A stretch of 64,000 nucleotides of DNA. It comes from Symsagittifera roscoffensis (lineage: Eukaryota > Xenacoelomorpha > Acoela > Convolutidae). Below the pieces are notes generated by a model. That model had not been told where the DNA came from and searched no databases. It worked only from the letters and a program-made list of their open reading frames with translations. The stretch covers positions 100,427,209-100,491,208 of the forward strand of contig NC_087062.1 of the NCBI RefSeq assembly GCF_963678635.1, in the 5' to 3' direction. Positions 31,946 to 43,473 of the stretch are shown here, in pieces. Both the position numbers and the translations under genes were made by a program. The number at the start of each line of letters is the position of its first letter. Within the stretch, counting starts at the first letter, position 1.

Positions 31946-32529
31946 AGGTCTCCAACTATTGGAGAAACGAACTCGACTGGTTTTTAATAAGTAATCGATT
32001 AGGGATGTTTTCTTATAATTTCAATTAGATTTTACATTAGGAACTTGTATATATTAGAAATGTAGATAAAGAAAACTGTTTGAAAAATCATGAAGAAGAC
32101 AAGAGCATCACTAACAGAAAGAAAGGTTATAGGACTTAAGAAAAACCAAACTTCTTCTCAATAGAATTTAACACCAACAAATCTGAGAAAAATGAGGAAA
32201 AAAAATTCAGTGAATATGGCGTCATTACAAGAAGCAATAAGGAACAGAAGGCCAAAGAAAAAGTATCGGAAGAACCGACTATATGGGCTAGGGTAACCGA
32301 TCTTGAGAGAACAGATCAAAGTATGAACGGGGGCGGAACGAAAGACGACGAATTCAACACCCATGCCAAATGTAGAAGCACATGAGAAGAAAACAATAGA
32401 GTTATCACCAAACGGCAATCAAGACGAAACAACTAACAACACACAGGAAACGATAAAAGACGATTCATAAATTTAGAGAACGTCGTTCACAGAGAGGTTT
32501 GCAGCAATGGTCGGAATGAAACCGAAATA
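31946..32529. other. AT-rich region upstream of element C
   Basis: No LTR was recognised. From about 32160 the plus strand becomes A/G-rich like element C gag and may be its decayed 5' end. Confidence 0.45.
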
Positions 32530-33015
32530 ATTAGAGGAAGTAGTAGCAGCGACCGAGAAAAGCAAAACGTTTGGGACAGTTTCCGCAATAACGACAGAAA
32601 CTAAACAAGATAATGAGCAAGTCACACAAGAAGCAACGAATAACCAAGATAAACAAACTACCTTCAATTGAGCTTGGCCACTTGATGGCAAAGTTAGAAC
32701 AAAGTGACAAAAAGCTGAAATGCAGCGAGGAAGACCGCCAAGAGCTGAAAAGTACGACACACCAAGAATGAGAACCTAGACAAATACTATGTCCTGGCAA
32801 GGGCCACGGAGGAAAAGCTACAAGAGATTGCGGACGAGGTAGAAACGACTGACAAAGAGCGAGAGAAAAATATCGAGAAAGATATGGAGGAGATGAAAAG
32901 GAGATACGACACCGTGGTAGAAAAGTTGTGGAAACTAGAAACCAGGATGAACACAATGAACAAAGAGCAAGCAGAAAGTTCTGGAGCTAAACAGTCCAAA
33001 CTGATTCACTCTTGA
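32530..33015 (+). pseudogene. gag: Element C gag N-terminal coiled-coil region
   Basis: A/G-rich frames encode EVVAATEKSK..., DKKLKCSEEDRQELK and, at 32767-33015, a long charged helix (NENLDKYYVLARATEEKLQE ... KRRYDTVVEKLWKLETRMNT). They lie in different frames and are separated by stops. The counterpart in element D is the 47342-48808 reading frame. Confidence 0.45.
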
Positions 33016-33145
33016 GAAACAATATAACTCAAGATAACTTGGTGACGGACAAGCCATTTGGAACTAGAGTCGACTTCGTAGAACCACAACGAAAGAAACG
33101 GTAATGTACACCATTACCCCGGATTGATAGCTGCATGGGGTCAGG

Positions 33146-34769
33146 ATGGACCAGGACTGCTATGAAGGGGGAGCCTCAAACTCGGCTAGGACACCAGAGG
33201 ACTCAAGTACACACGCGTGTGTACCACCTGATGCCATGACGTGGGCGAGTGTTTGGGAATTGATGAACAGTAAGCTTGAAGCATTCGCAACAAGGAACAC
33301 TGACTCAAGTGACAGAGGAAGTGGCAAATCCAGAAAAACCTTCAGGAAACCTAAGGAATTCAAAGACGATTCAGATTGTTGCATTGACACCTGGGTTGAA
33401 GTAATGAGACTACATCTAGAACAAGACGACAACTTGAACGATGAGAGGCAGGCCTGCACGGCGATACTAAGCAGCCTAGAGGAAACAGCACTGAAGTTCG
33501 TGGTAGGAAAGAAGGAAGAGGAGCGTGATACTGCAGACAAAATCTTTGAGATACTGTTGAATCGATTGGAATCAGGCATGAAGGGTCATCAGGCGATGAT
33601 GAACTTCAAAAAAAGAAGACAGAGAGATGAAGAGTTGATTGATCGATTTCTGGATGATCTTGAGAGCTTGAGGAGGAGAAGCGACCCAGAAAAATCCACA
33701 AACAGAAGAAACTTTAGCATCGCTTCAAAGTTTAACGACGGAGTGAGAAGTGACGACTTGAGAACGATGTTGGCAACGTAATATACGCTATCGAAGGATA
33801 ATGCACCAACCCCAGAGGAGATGAGACAAAAGTCAAGAGAGTATAAGATAATGAAACCAAAGAAGTACTCGTTCTCGCAAAGCAGAAACATGCACGGGGA
33901 GGCGAACAACAAAGGTCGTCATGGTACAAACCTAGAGACAACATGGAAAAACGAAGGTCATGTGCAAACTGCGGATTGGCGGATCATCATGTAGCGGATT
34001 GCAGAACATACAAACAAGGCATGAAAAGCTTGGTAGATGCGCCAGACGAAGCAGACATGAGTCAAACGGAAGAACACGAGTTTTACAGTGGCTTGATCAT
34101 CAAAATAGGCGCGAGGTGTTTTTTCTGCAACCAAGAGGGCCATTGCAGGATGGACTGTCCCCTGTTTTGGAAGACAGTGAAGAATCAAGGTCACCCAAAA
34201 GATAACTTGGCACTGGCAGCGGTGCAGAACACCAGGAACAGACAAGCTGAAAATGACTTGCAGAACAAAGAGCCAGCAAGTGGTGAGTTATCAACCAAGA
34301 CAGTAAAAGCCGTAACACCAGTCAAAGATGCCGCGGGGGCCGAGACAAGGAGTCCACTGGAGATAAACTATGAAAAAGCAGCTGCAGAGGCTATCAACAG
34401 AGTGAGGCAAGACTTGACGACCAAAAAAATCGAGCAATGGCTAAAACAGGAAATAGAAAAACAAACAATGAATGTTACATTCTCCACGACGAGGCCAGAA
34501 CCAGAGATCGGAGAAAGCTTAGTGAACAGGAGTAATTGCAATACCTTGAAGATGGTGACCGGCAAACCATTTGGTATCACAAAGATTGGAGCGAGCGAGA
34601 ATCATGTCAATAATCACAGTGGGTGGTCATGAAGTAACGAGGAACCTGAGTGAACCGAGTGATCAATCATTAATGCACATTGTTGTATATGCGGATTACT
34701 TGAGAACAATAAGCCCGCAGACCCCTTCTAGAGCACTAAGAGCATTACTCACGAAAGGCGGTGGCAAAT
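33146..34769 (+). pseudogene. gag: Element C gag core and nucleocapsid
   Basis: The 33146-33781 frame holds the retrotransposon-gag core (DTWVEVMRLHLEQDDNLND, ILLNRLESGMKGHQAMMNF, DRFLDDLESLRRRS). After a TAA at 33779-33781 and a frameshift near 33910, the 33943-34632 frame carries two zinc knuckles, CANCGLADHHVADC and CFFCNQEGHCRMDC. A further helical segment follows (KIEQWLKQEIEKQT), then a frameshift near 34590 into NLSEPSDQSLMHIVVYADYL. All segments align with element D gag. Confidence 0.82.
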
Positions 34770-35392
34770 GAATTTGCATTGGCAACAGATACACGGAAGC
34801 CTATGGTCCACATGAGGTCATGTTGAACATAGATGGAATAAACATCTATACAAAGACGATGATAACATGTGACGAGGATCTAGCCGGACAAATCTATGTT
34901 GACAGAGAGGAACTAAAAGTGAGATCCATTGGGCGTTGTGCTATGCTAGAAGAAGATGCCATGAATGTGTGAATGGAAGCAGACGTATCTGCACATGTAC
35001 TGGACATAAGCGGGAAGAATACGCAACTGCGTGGGTGGTTGGACACAGGAGACGTCTTGCGTCTTGAGTGTAATACCTATTGAAATTTGGAGAAGAATGG
35101 GATTCGACAAAGATGACTTGATTGAATCAAGAATACGGCTGTCAGCAGCAAACAAGGGGGCGCTTTGTGTTCTAGGCAGGACACCAATAATAGCCCTAAA
35201 TCTGGGGAACGCAACTTGTGTATGAATTTTCTGGTGGTGAAGAATCTTGATGAGTCTGACCGACTCATTTTAGGCAGAAATTTTGTCAGGAATTTCGATG
35301 TAACAACTGATCTTAACAATGCAATTGATCAGGATTCGAAACCCGGAAATGAAGTACGTAATTTAACCGGTAACTTTGATAATGGTGAATGA
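34770..35392 (+). pseudogene. pol: Element C aspartic protease (broken)
   Basis: Preceded by a conserved segment (LNIDGINIYTKT, GQIYVDREELKVRSIGR). The active site reads WLDTGDVL in one frame, and the downstream part (VIPIEIWRRMGFDKDDL, RLSAANKGALCVLGRTPII) is in the next. The C-terminal motif LILGRNFVRNFDVTTDLN (35260-35310) is the retropepsin ILGRDF equivalent, with Asn for Asp. Two frameshifts. Confidence 0.75.
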
Positions 35393-35765
35393 AAATAAGG
35401 CTCCAGTTTTCTTGAGTAGGAGGGTAAGGCTGGCAGCGAATTTGGTGGCATTAGTAAGTTTACGGATGAGGCACTATAATGAACTAAGTAACAACAAACA
35501 AGTGTGTATAGTACCGAATCCAAACTGTAAAAGTGCTGCTGATTTAGGAAGACCCTTCTCGATAACCAAGAGTGGCCACTGCGTCAGTGTCTTGTTGAAT
35601 ACTCTTATAATACCAATCACAATCAAGGGGGGAGGAAGCCGGGATACACACTTCCCGTGACAACTATATATAAAATGATTGAAACTGTGAAAAAAAAATT
35701 GAAGTTCTTGATTGCCCAAATCATAGAGATAAGATTTGTAAATTGAGAAGATTGAGGAAAATAAA
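35393..35765 (+). pseudogene. Element C protease-RT connector
   Basis: The open frame 35376-35660 (KAPVFLSRRVRLAANLVALV ... GHCVSVLLNTLIIPITIKGG) resembles the all-beta connector found between PR and RT in many Gypsy polyproteins. It is followed by about 100 bp of A-rich sequence. The D counterpart (50896-51256) is full of stops. Confidence 0.45.
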
Positions 35766-36779
35766 ATGTTCATCAGGTCTTGTGAAGAGACAGGTGACGG
35801 ACTTTCGAGCTGTTCGAATTTTCCAGAAAGACCCTCACCAGAGGAATTGGAAATGGATAAATCAGTATTACCAGAAATTAAACACTTAAGGGGAAAAGTA
35901 ACAGACGAACAGCTTGAAGATATCAAGGATGTTCTAGATAGGAATCAGGAGGTTTTTTTGAAACACAAGGCAGACATCGGATGCTGTTATTTTGCAATAG
36001 AGATAGGGGAGTCGGCGGTACCGCAAAGGGAGGGGGCGAGGCGCATGACCCCTAACAAATCGGATGCACGTACAAAAGAGATAGAGACCCTAGTAGAGTA
36101 TGACATGATAGAACCATCAAAATCACCGTGGGCGTGTGGAGTAGTGATGGCTAAAAAGAAAGGAGACCAAATTATGTTTTGTTGTGACTTTCGATATCTG
36201 AACTACGTCACGGTGAAGGATGCCTTTCCCATACCTAGCAGAGATGAGAGTCATTCGAAATTAGGAGACGCTAAATTTTTCACAAATCTTGTAATAGGGT
36301 CGGCTGTTTGGCAGGTACGACTGAGGAAACAAGACCGGGACAAGACGGGATTTGCTTGCGAGCTGGGGTTGTTGCAATGGAAAAGGATGCCCTTTGGCGT
36401 TTGCAATGCGACAGCCACGTTCCAACGACGGATGGCACAAGCACTGACAAATGTAACGAAGAAATATGGCAATTTGGTAATGTGCTACGTAGATGACAAG
36501 GTGATTGATACACTGCAAAACCTACCCTGGATGACCACATTGACTAGACGAGGTGTTCGCTTGCATAAAGAGAGCAGGACTGAAATGCAAGGACTGAGAG
36601 CAGTGAGAATGGTGGATAAACATGGCATTAGACCAGACCCAGACGCGGTAAAGGCAGTATTGACTTGGAAATTGCCAAAAACGGAACACCAATTGATGAG
36701 CTTCTTGGGTTTTGTGAATTACTACAGGGAGTTCATCAAGGGCTATGCGATAAAGTATATTCAGTGCAACAACTCATGA
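35766..36779 (+). pseudogene. pol: Element C reverse transcriptase
   Basis: 337 codons. After an acidic leader (VLDRNQEVFLKHKADIGCC), the RT shows IEPSKSPWACGVVMAKKK, FCCDFRYLNYVTVKDAFPIP, FFTNLVIGSAVWQVRL, LLQWKRMPFGVCNATATFQR, MCYVDDKV and LMSFLGFVNYYREFIKG. The residue that should be the first catalytic Asp (LDL in B) is Val (NLVIG), and the segment after YVDD is shortened relative to D. The fingers and motif B are well conserved. TGA at 36777 ends the frame. Confidence 0.9.
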
Positions 36780-37387
36780 GGCACAACGGCAAGAAATTTT
36801 TATGGATTAGCGCGGCAGAAGAGTCACTTCAAAGAAGAAAGAAATAACTGTGTGAAGCACCTGTGCTAGGCATGTCAACGGAAAAAGGGATGTACGTTCT
36901 GGATACGGATGCATCGGTAGTAGCGATCTCTGGCATACTCCATCAAGAACAGGAGTGGAACGGGAGGAAAGTGTTGAGACCGATCGCCTACGGGAGCAAG
37001 GTCTTCAGTGATACGGAAACGAAGTACGGGGCACCCAAAGCGGAAATGTTTGCGGTCGTCACTTTTGTGGAAAAATACAGGACATACCTGGGTAGCGAAC
37101 CATTCAAGCTACGGGTCGACAACAGAGCACTTAACTGGTTGAAAACGTACTCAATGGACCAGAGTTACATCGGGAGATAAATAGTGCGGCTGGATGGTTA
37201 CAACATGATCATTGAACACAAAACGAGGAACAAGCACCAAAATGCCGACAATTTGAGCAAAAAGACGGAATTCTACGAGAGACACGAGCAAAGGGAGGCT
37301 GATAGACCGGAGATCAAAGATGGTTTTTCTTTTATGGATAAGGAAACATATGACAGCCCACCGCTCCCGAGATGGCTCGATAAGTAA
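36780..37387 (+). pseudogene. pol: Element C RNase H
   Basis: Begins after a frameshift. The main frame 36863-37387 has VLDTDASVVAISGILHQ (first Asp), YGAPKAEMFAVVTFVEKYR (Glu), FKLRVDNRALNWLKTY (Asp), a TAA at 37178-37180, then EHKTRNKHQNADNLSKK with the last Asp. All four acidic positions are visible. It ends at TAA 37385-37387. Confidence 0.88.
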
Positions 37388-38325
37388 GGAAAACCGATAG
37401 AGGACCATCCCGAAATACCAACTGAACATAAAGCAAAAGAAATTCTCAAAAGAAATACAAGGATACCGATGGAAATAAGGCTGAAGTCCAAGATAGTGAG
37501 GGAAACGCTGAAGGCAAAAGGCTACGACCTGGACGAAGTGGAAACAGGAAAGATGCCGATAGGAGAGGGTTTAAGGAGACTACTGGAGAGACTGGCAGAC
37601 GACAAACCTGTGGTCTTGGAAAGCGGTAAAGACAGAGCGGAAGTCACCCTATTGAAAAGGGGGGAAGTGAAAAATGTAAAACAGGGAGCCAGAGAATAAG
37701 GAGGTTGTGCGAACCTTAGTCGAGAGAACCCCGGAGAACCCCAGAAAGAGATGGTGAGGAAGAGAATATGTCCGGGGAGTCGGAAGAATGGGATGATGGT
37801 TCGGAGGAGAGTGATGATGAGCAAGACAGTCTTTGCACAATATTAGCTGAAGAAAAAATGAGATACCATTTCAGAGAGTTGCAAACAGACCCTTCGTCAG
37901 GGACTTACAACCTGGAACACCATGAAGCGTGTGGAGGGGAGGAGCTTGAGAACATAGCAGTATTAAGAAAACCATTCAGGGAGCTATCATGCAATTCGAA
38001 CATCAGGACGAATCTGGAACCAGAGGACGGCAGGGAGGTCTTGGGAAGGATAGTTTGTGCGAAGCTTAAAGACGACATCCACAATCCCGGAGAACTGAAA
38101 GGTCAAATGGTGGCATTAAAGGAACATGTCAAAGCGAGATACAGGCTGTCGTATCTGATAAGGGACCAGAAGAATCACAAAAAGACGAGCAACCTCTCAA
38201 AACGGATTTGGAGGGGAATGAAAGAGAAGGGAGACCTGGAAGAGGATAGTTTCAAGATCTTGAGCCAGTTCAACAAAGAGAGAAGGCACTTACTCTATCA
38301 CACAGCTGATGGCGTGGTAGCTTGA
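37388..38325 (+). pseudogene. pol: Element C RNase H-integrase linker
   Basis: Two open stretches: 37469-37699 (helical, RLLERLADDKPVVLESGKDR) and 37768-38325. The latter starts with an acidic tract (MSGESEEWDDGSEESDDEQD) and ends with LKEHVKARYRLSYLIRDQKN. The same block in D (54389-55200) has a VSGES-type acidic tract and VVKTYLKARYRLSDLL, so the linker is a conserved part of this family. Its function is unknown. Confidence 0.65.
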
Positions 38326-39393
38326 AGGAGAAAAGACGAAGAAAAAATACTGCACAAGCATAACCTCATCATACTACCTCAGTTATACCAAACGGAAGTG
38401 TTCTTCAGATCGCATGACCAGATGGGACATCAAGGGATAGACAAGGTACAGCAAAGAATACTACACAGGTTTGATTGGCCAGGGTTGAGGGAGGCTTGTG
38501 AAAGATGGGTGAACGCTTATCTGTCGTGCTTAAATGTGAAGGTTCTCAGGAAAATGAACTTCCTTCTTAATTCTGTGGAAAGCCAGAGGTCGTACAGATA
38601 GACCATCAGACAATCTGCATGAAAGAGTCGGGATATAACCAGATTCTGGTAATCATAGCTCATTTTACAAAACTGGGAGAAGCTGTACCATGTCAAACGG
38701 CCTCGGCGGAAGAAACTTGTGATCACTTGATATTGCACTGGATATCACGATATGCTTATCCGTTGATATTCCAATCGTACAATAGGAAGGCATTCGTGGG
38801 GGATCTCACAAAAGATTTAATGAAAAAATCCCACAATGCACAGGCTCATTCAACGACCTACCATCCACAATCGAATGGATTAGCGGAGAGACAGAGCAGA
38901 ACACTAGTGAATATGCTCAGGGTTTATTGCTCGAGATATGTGACTGACTGGGACAAATATCTGCCGCAGGTGGTAGGGCCGTATAATAGCACACAACATC
39001 GACAACGGGGATCGGTCCCTTCAACATGTTAGTAAATAGAGAGAGAGCGATGCCCCTGACCTTCTTCTATTCGGAATATGAGGGAAATAAGACGTCGCCT
39101 CAGGCATATGTGAAGGAAGCAGTCAGGAGACAATGGGAATTGAACTACCTGTGCAGAAGGAATACAGCACAGGCACAGATGAGACATCGGAAAAAGTACG
39201 ACGACAAAATACTTCAAGCGAAGCCGTACGCTGTGGGACATCATACCTCCAGAAGGGACAAAGAAGCTACTGAAGAAATGGAGAGAGCCGTTTTTGATAG
39301 CGGAAGTGCACCAGCAGGGTCAGTTCTATCCCTCACTACGAAAATCTGAAACCTCACGTCCCATCACCGGAAGATTGGTGCGTACCACAGAAC
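38326..39393 (+). pseudogene. pol: Element C integrase (catalytic residues lost)
   Basis: The zinc domain has SHDQMGHQGIDKV (HX3H), but the CX2C reads YLSC, so the first Cys is Tyr. The core is in several frames: VVQIDHQTICM-type sequence with the first Asp at about 38595, then 38619-39032. There the canonical SDNG is SYNR (second Asp lost, about 38777) and GLAERQSR retains Glu. The C-terminal part (LTFFYSEYEGNKTSPQAYV, RKKYDD) follows at 39026-39349. Integration activity is not possible as encoded. Confidence 0.88.
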
Positions 39394-40172
39394 ATGGAAG
39401 GATTCGACTATCTACTGGTAGAACCGGCATGTGAGGTGAACAAGAAAGGCACCATAGAGAAGAATAATGGCAACGAGCACGTGAGCATCGATGACAACGA
39501 AAGAAAAGAAGTACATTTGGACGAAGGGTTTTTCGCCGAGGAAGATTGGAATGATCCAGAGCAAAACGAGGTACCAAAATGGACGGAACCAGATTTACAA
39601 ATGGGGAAAGAAACCAGAAAAGGTGGGCGTAAGAAGACAGGCATGGGATACAACAGGTAATGGTGATGACTTCTTGATCGACAAGATGCAGCCTGAAGAG
39701 ATAGGAGAAGAGTTGGTGACCGTGGGTGAGCTGGTAGCCAATGAGGAGTGGCAGATCATAAAGGACAGTGAGCACTCCTTGCAAGAAGATCACACCACGC
39801 CAGAAAAAGAAATGGACCTAGAACAAAGCGAGATTGAAAGAAGGGAAAACACAAATCTGTGGATACTGGAGTGGATCCATAACCTTGAGGCTGACGAGAA
39901 TGAGGCGCAAATTATCCAGCAAGTCGACGTATCTGCAAAGAAGCATGTGAAAACTGAGAACCCGTTGATCGGTTGGGCAGCCACTGACCGGCCACTGGAA
40001 ATAACACCGGATAACTTGAACCACCTACCATTGACGGAGACATCGATAAACATTTTTGTCCGGGGAGTGGGAGTAGGACTTAACCACACGAAAAATTTAT
40101 TGATAAAGAAGCTCAGGGAAGTGAGAGGGAGCAACGGCCTGGAGCTGGATCAGGAGGGAGCTGAGCCTACCA
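39394..40172 (+). pseudogene. Element C post-integrase region
   Basis: The 39394-39660 frame begins with GFDYLLVEPACEVNKKGT, conserved in D as DYLIVDPACEVNERGT. The 39491-40666 frame then takes over: NLWILEWIHNLEADENE (D: NLLVLEWLHDLPADPKE) and RGVGVGLNHTKNLLIKKLRE (D: GVGVVGLTHTKNLIIKKLK), leading without a break into the macro-like domain. No family recognised. Conservation between C and D suggests it was functional. Confidence 0.55.
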
Positions 40173-40666
40173 TTGGAAGAAATTTCAAGACTAAGTTCGA
40201 GATTCCTAATGAGTATTCGCAGAACATCTTGATCACAGACAGCGACTACATCTTGTCAGATAAGACCAGCGCGATCTGCAAAACAGCGGACATGACCTTC
40301 AATACTAGACTGAAAGCCGACTTCAAAAGAGAATACCAGAACGTGACGTTTCTGTTCAGGCAAAAACCAGGGTTGGGGGGAATGGCACGACTCCCTCCTT
40401 CAGTTTCACAAGTTCCCCGTCAATACCTGTGCTTTTTGGTGACGAGAGTCAGTGAGAGAAACATGATAGACCCCGAGCATATGATATTGGCAAGGTTGAG
40501 GCGATTCCTGGTAAAAAGAGGGATACGAGAGGTTTCAATGTCGGTATACGGTCCGAACAGGGGCAGATTGAACCCTAGGGAACTATACGCTATCCTACAC
40601 GTGGTCTTTGCAGAAACGGAAAAAATGTACATCTATAGAGGGAAGTTTTACTTGAGTTTCGCCTGA
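40173..40666 (+). pseudogene. Element C macro-like domain, unit 1 (most intact)
   Basis: About 160 residues ending the pol frame (TGA 40664-40666). The visible order resembles OARD1/TARG1-type macro domains: DSDYILSDKTSAICKTADMT (family: ...D.LAHC.SAD..), FKREYQNV at the FKxxF position, GLGGMARLPP, YLCFLVTRV (family YLVTK), then PEHMILARLRRFLVKRGI, VSMSVYGPNRGRLNPREL (family MPRIGCGLDGL) and ILHVVFAETEKMYIY. The glycine-rich ADP-ribose loops are replaced (MGxGIA by FNTRLK; GCG by PNRG), so ligand binding is doubtful. Called a pseudogene because the upstream pol frame is broken; this domain itself is open. Confidence 0.6.
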
Positions 40667-41823
40667 GCTTTGGATGGAAGTGAGGGTCTTGAGTTAGGGG
40701 ACATAAAGGTCTTGAGCTAGATAAAAGGGGAACACGAGTCAAGCAGATAGGTTTTAATTGTGCCATTCTGCCGGACTGGCACAGCGGAACCTTCCGGCGC
40801 AACAAGAAAATAGCATTAGAGGCCTTAGTGATTGAAAAGGAGGCGGAAATATTCTGGAATTTTTAATGTCCAATTTTTCGATTGGCCAAGGAACATTTCT
40901 GAGAAATCCGGGAAATGGCCATTATTGGCTAAAAAAGTGAAAGAAAACAGAACAACAGCCGAATTAACAAGAGACAGATGGCCAGAAAGATAAAAGAAAA
41001 ACGAAGCCTCTTATTGTGACGATCGCGCACGATAAGACAGCTAATTAGAGACAACAGAGGGAACGAAGGCTTCAGTGGGGAAGGAGTGAAGAGCAGTACC
41101 CTCCCATGCCACGAATTGGGAGTAATAATGACTTCATTACAGAAAAAGCATGGAATTGGAGGCTCGGTCCACAAGAGAAAATATATGGTGAAGGACTGTA
41201 AAGAACTGAATTTTTAGCTACTCTGATGCCATAAACTTTTGAGCTAACACCGGTATTAGTATACCCGAGTAAGAGGCCTTAATGACCTTTGTTGTACTAG
41301 GGGTAACGTGCCGACCCTCCGCCTAGTACTATTTGGCTTTTTAACTTGGTTAGGACCAAAAATTCGGGGGGCCGGATGGCTAGGTGGGAAGTCATGAGCC
41401 CGCTTGTCCCAAAGTCCCGGGACCAAAAACAATTGAAGAGAAAGCGTAAAACCGACAAAAAAATTGTATAACCCAGAAAAGCCCAAACCAATTTTACTTA
41501 AAAACAAGAAAGAACAAAAAACAGTAAAAAATCCAAAAAAGACCAAAAACAGTAGAAAAAAAACATAAAGTGACAATTTATATGTTGTTTCCCGACGAGA
41601 TGTGATCTGATCTTCCTATTAGTTTTTGTTCCAGATTGATTTATATCTTTTCTGACCGAAAGATTGAATGTTTGGTGGTGGGTTAGGTACCCTCCTTTGA
41701 GTGTTGTTTGAGTATTTAAGCACGTTAATGGTGATTTTGCCGGTGACCGGAGGGTAGAGTGGCAAGCTGACCGACGTGTTCCAGACTCAACATGTGCATC
41801 AGGGACAACATCCACAACGACTG
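40173..41823 (+). repeat. Tandem unit 1 (1651 bp): macro-like domain plus 3' tail
   Basis: First of three direct repeats, starting at TTGGAAGAAATTTCAAG inside the pol frame. The tail (40667-41823) contains a coding-looking stretch at about 40755-40866 (WHSGTFRRNKKIALEALVIE), an AAAACCAAAAA-rich stretch near 41430-41570 and no LTR-like ends. Confidence 0.92.
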
Positions 41824-43473
41824 TTGGAGGAAATTTCAAGACTAAGTTCCAGATTCCGAATGAGTTTTCGCAGAACATCTTGATCACAGACAGCGACTAC
41901 ATCTTGTCAGATAAGACCAGCGCGATCTGCAAAACAGCGGACATGACCTTCAATACTAGACTGAAAGCCGACTTCAAAAGAGAATACCAGAACGTGACGT
42001 TTCTGTTCAGGCAAAAACCAGGGTTGGGGGGAATGGCAGCACTCCCTCCTTCAGTTTCACAAGTTCCCCTTCAATACCTGTGCTTTTTGGTGACGAGAGT
42101 CAGTGAGAGAAACATGATAGACCCCGAGCATATGATATTGGCAAGGTTGAGGCGATTCCTGGTAAAAAAAAGGGATACGAGAGGTTTCAATGTCGGTCTA
42201 CGGTCCGAACAGGGGCAGATTGAACTCTAGGGAACTACACGCTATCCTACACGTGTTCTTTGCAGAAACGGAAATAATGTACATCTATACCAGAAGTTTT
42301 ACTTGAGTTTCGCCTGAGCTTTGGATGGAAGTGAGGGTCTTGAGTTAGGGGACATAAAGGTCTTGAGCTAGATAAAAGGGGAACACGAGTCAAGCAGATA
42401 GGTTTTAATTGTGCCATTCTGCCGGACTGGCACAGCGGAACCTTCCGGCGCAACAAGAAAATAGCATTAGAGGCCTTATTAATTGAAAAAGAGGCTGAAA
42501 TATTCTGGAATTTTTAATGTTCAATTTTTCGATTGGCCAAGGAACATTTCTGAGAAATCCGGGAAATGGCCATTATTGGCTAAAAAAGTGAAAGAAAACA
42601 GAACAACAGCCGAATTAACAAGAGACAGATGGCCAGAAAGATAAAAGAAAAACGAAGCCTCTTATTGTGACGATCGCGCACGATAAGACAGCTAATTAGA
42701 GACAACAGAGGGAACGAAGGCTTCAGTGGGGAAGGAGTGAAGAGCAGTACCCTCCCGTGCCACGAATTGGGAGTAATAATGACTTCATTACAGAAAAAGC
42801 ACGGAATTGGAGGCTCGGTCCACAAGAGAAAATATATGGTGAAGGACTGTAAAGAACTGAATTTTTAGCTACTCTGATGCCATAAACTTTTGAGCTAAAA
42901 CCGGTATTAGTATGCCCGAGTAAGAGGCCTTAATGACCTTTGTTGTACTAGGGGTAACGTGCCGACCCTCCGCCTAGTACTATTTAGCTTTTTAACTTGG
43001 TTAAGACCAAAAATTCGGGGGGCCGGACGGCTAGGTGGGAAGTCATGAGCCCGCTTGTCCCAAAGTCCCAGGATCAAAAACAATTGAAGAGAAAGCGTAA
43101 AACCGACAAAAAATTGTATAACCCAGAAAAGCCCAAACCAATTTTACTTAAAAACAAGAAAGAACAAAAAACAGTAAAAAATCCAAAAAAGACCAAAAAC
43201 AGTAGAAAAAAAAAGATAAAGTGACAATTTATATGTTGTTTCCCGACGAGATGTGATCTGATCTTCCTCTTAGTTTTTGTTCCAGATTGATTTATATCTT
43301 TTCTGACCGAAAGATTGAATGTTTGGTGGTGGGTTAGGTACCCTCCTTTGAGTGTTGTTTGAGTATTTAAGCACGTTAATGGTGATTTTGCCGGTGACCG
43401 GAGGGTAGAGTGGCAAGCTGACCGACGTGTTCCAGACTCAACATGTGCATCAGGGACAACATCCACAACGACT
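41824..43473 (+). repeat. Tandem unit 2 (1650 bp)
   Basis: Near-identical to unit 1. The macro-like frame (41880-42230) is shifted by an extra A in the poly-A run at about 42165-42172. The end of the domain reads YIYTRSFT instead of unit 1's YIYRGKFYLSFA. Confidence 0.92.

Noticed and set aside
31290-31950. Possible CRISPR-like array because of regular repeats
   Set aside because: Repeats are contiguous without unique spacers, and the context is eukaryotic; it is a minisatellite.
32473-32956. Two long minus-strand frames (95 and 141 codons) upstream of C gag
   Set aside because: They are F/S/L-rich complements of the A/G-rich plus strand that encodes coiled-coil gag-like helices; no start context or motif.
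33160-33579. 139-codon minus-strand frame in element C gag
   Set aside because: It is antisense to the recognisable gag core; serine/leucine-rich composition is typical of a complement shadow.
41498-41887. Minus-strand frames repeated in each C tail unit (e.g. 129 and 154 codons)
   Set aside because: They recur only because the unit is repeated; phenylalanine-rich low-complexity translation of AAAACCAAAA-type sequence with no motif.
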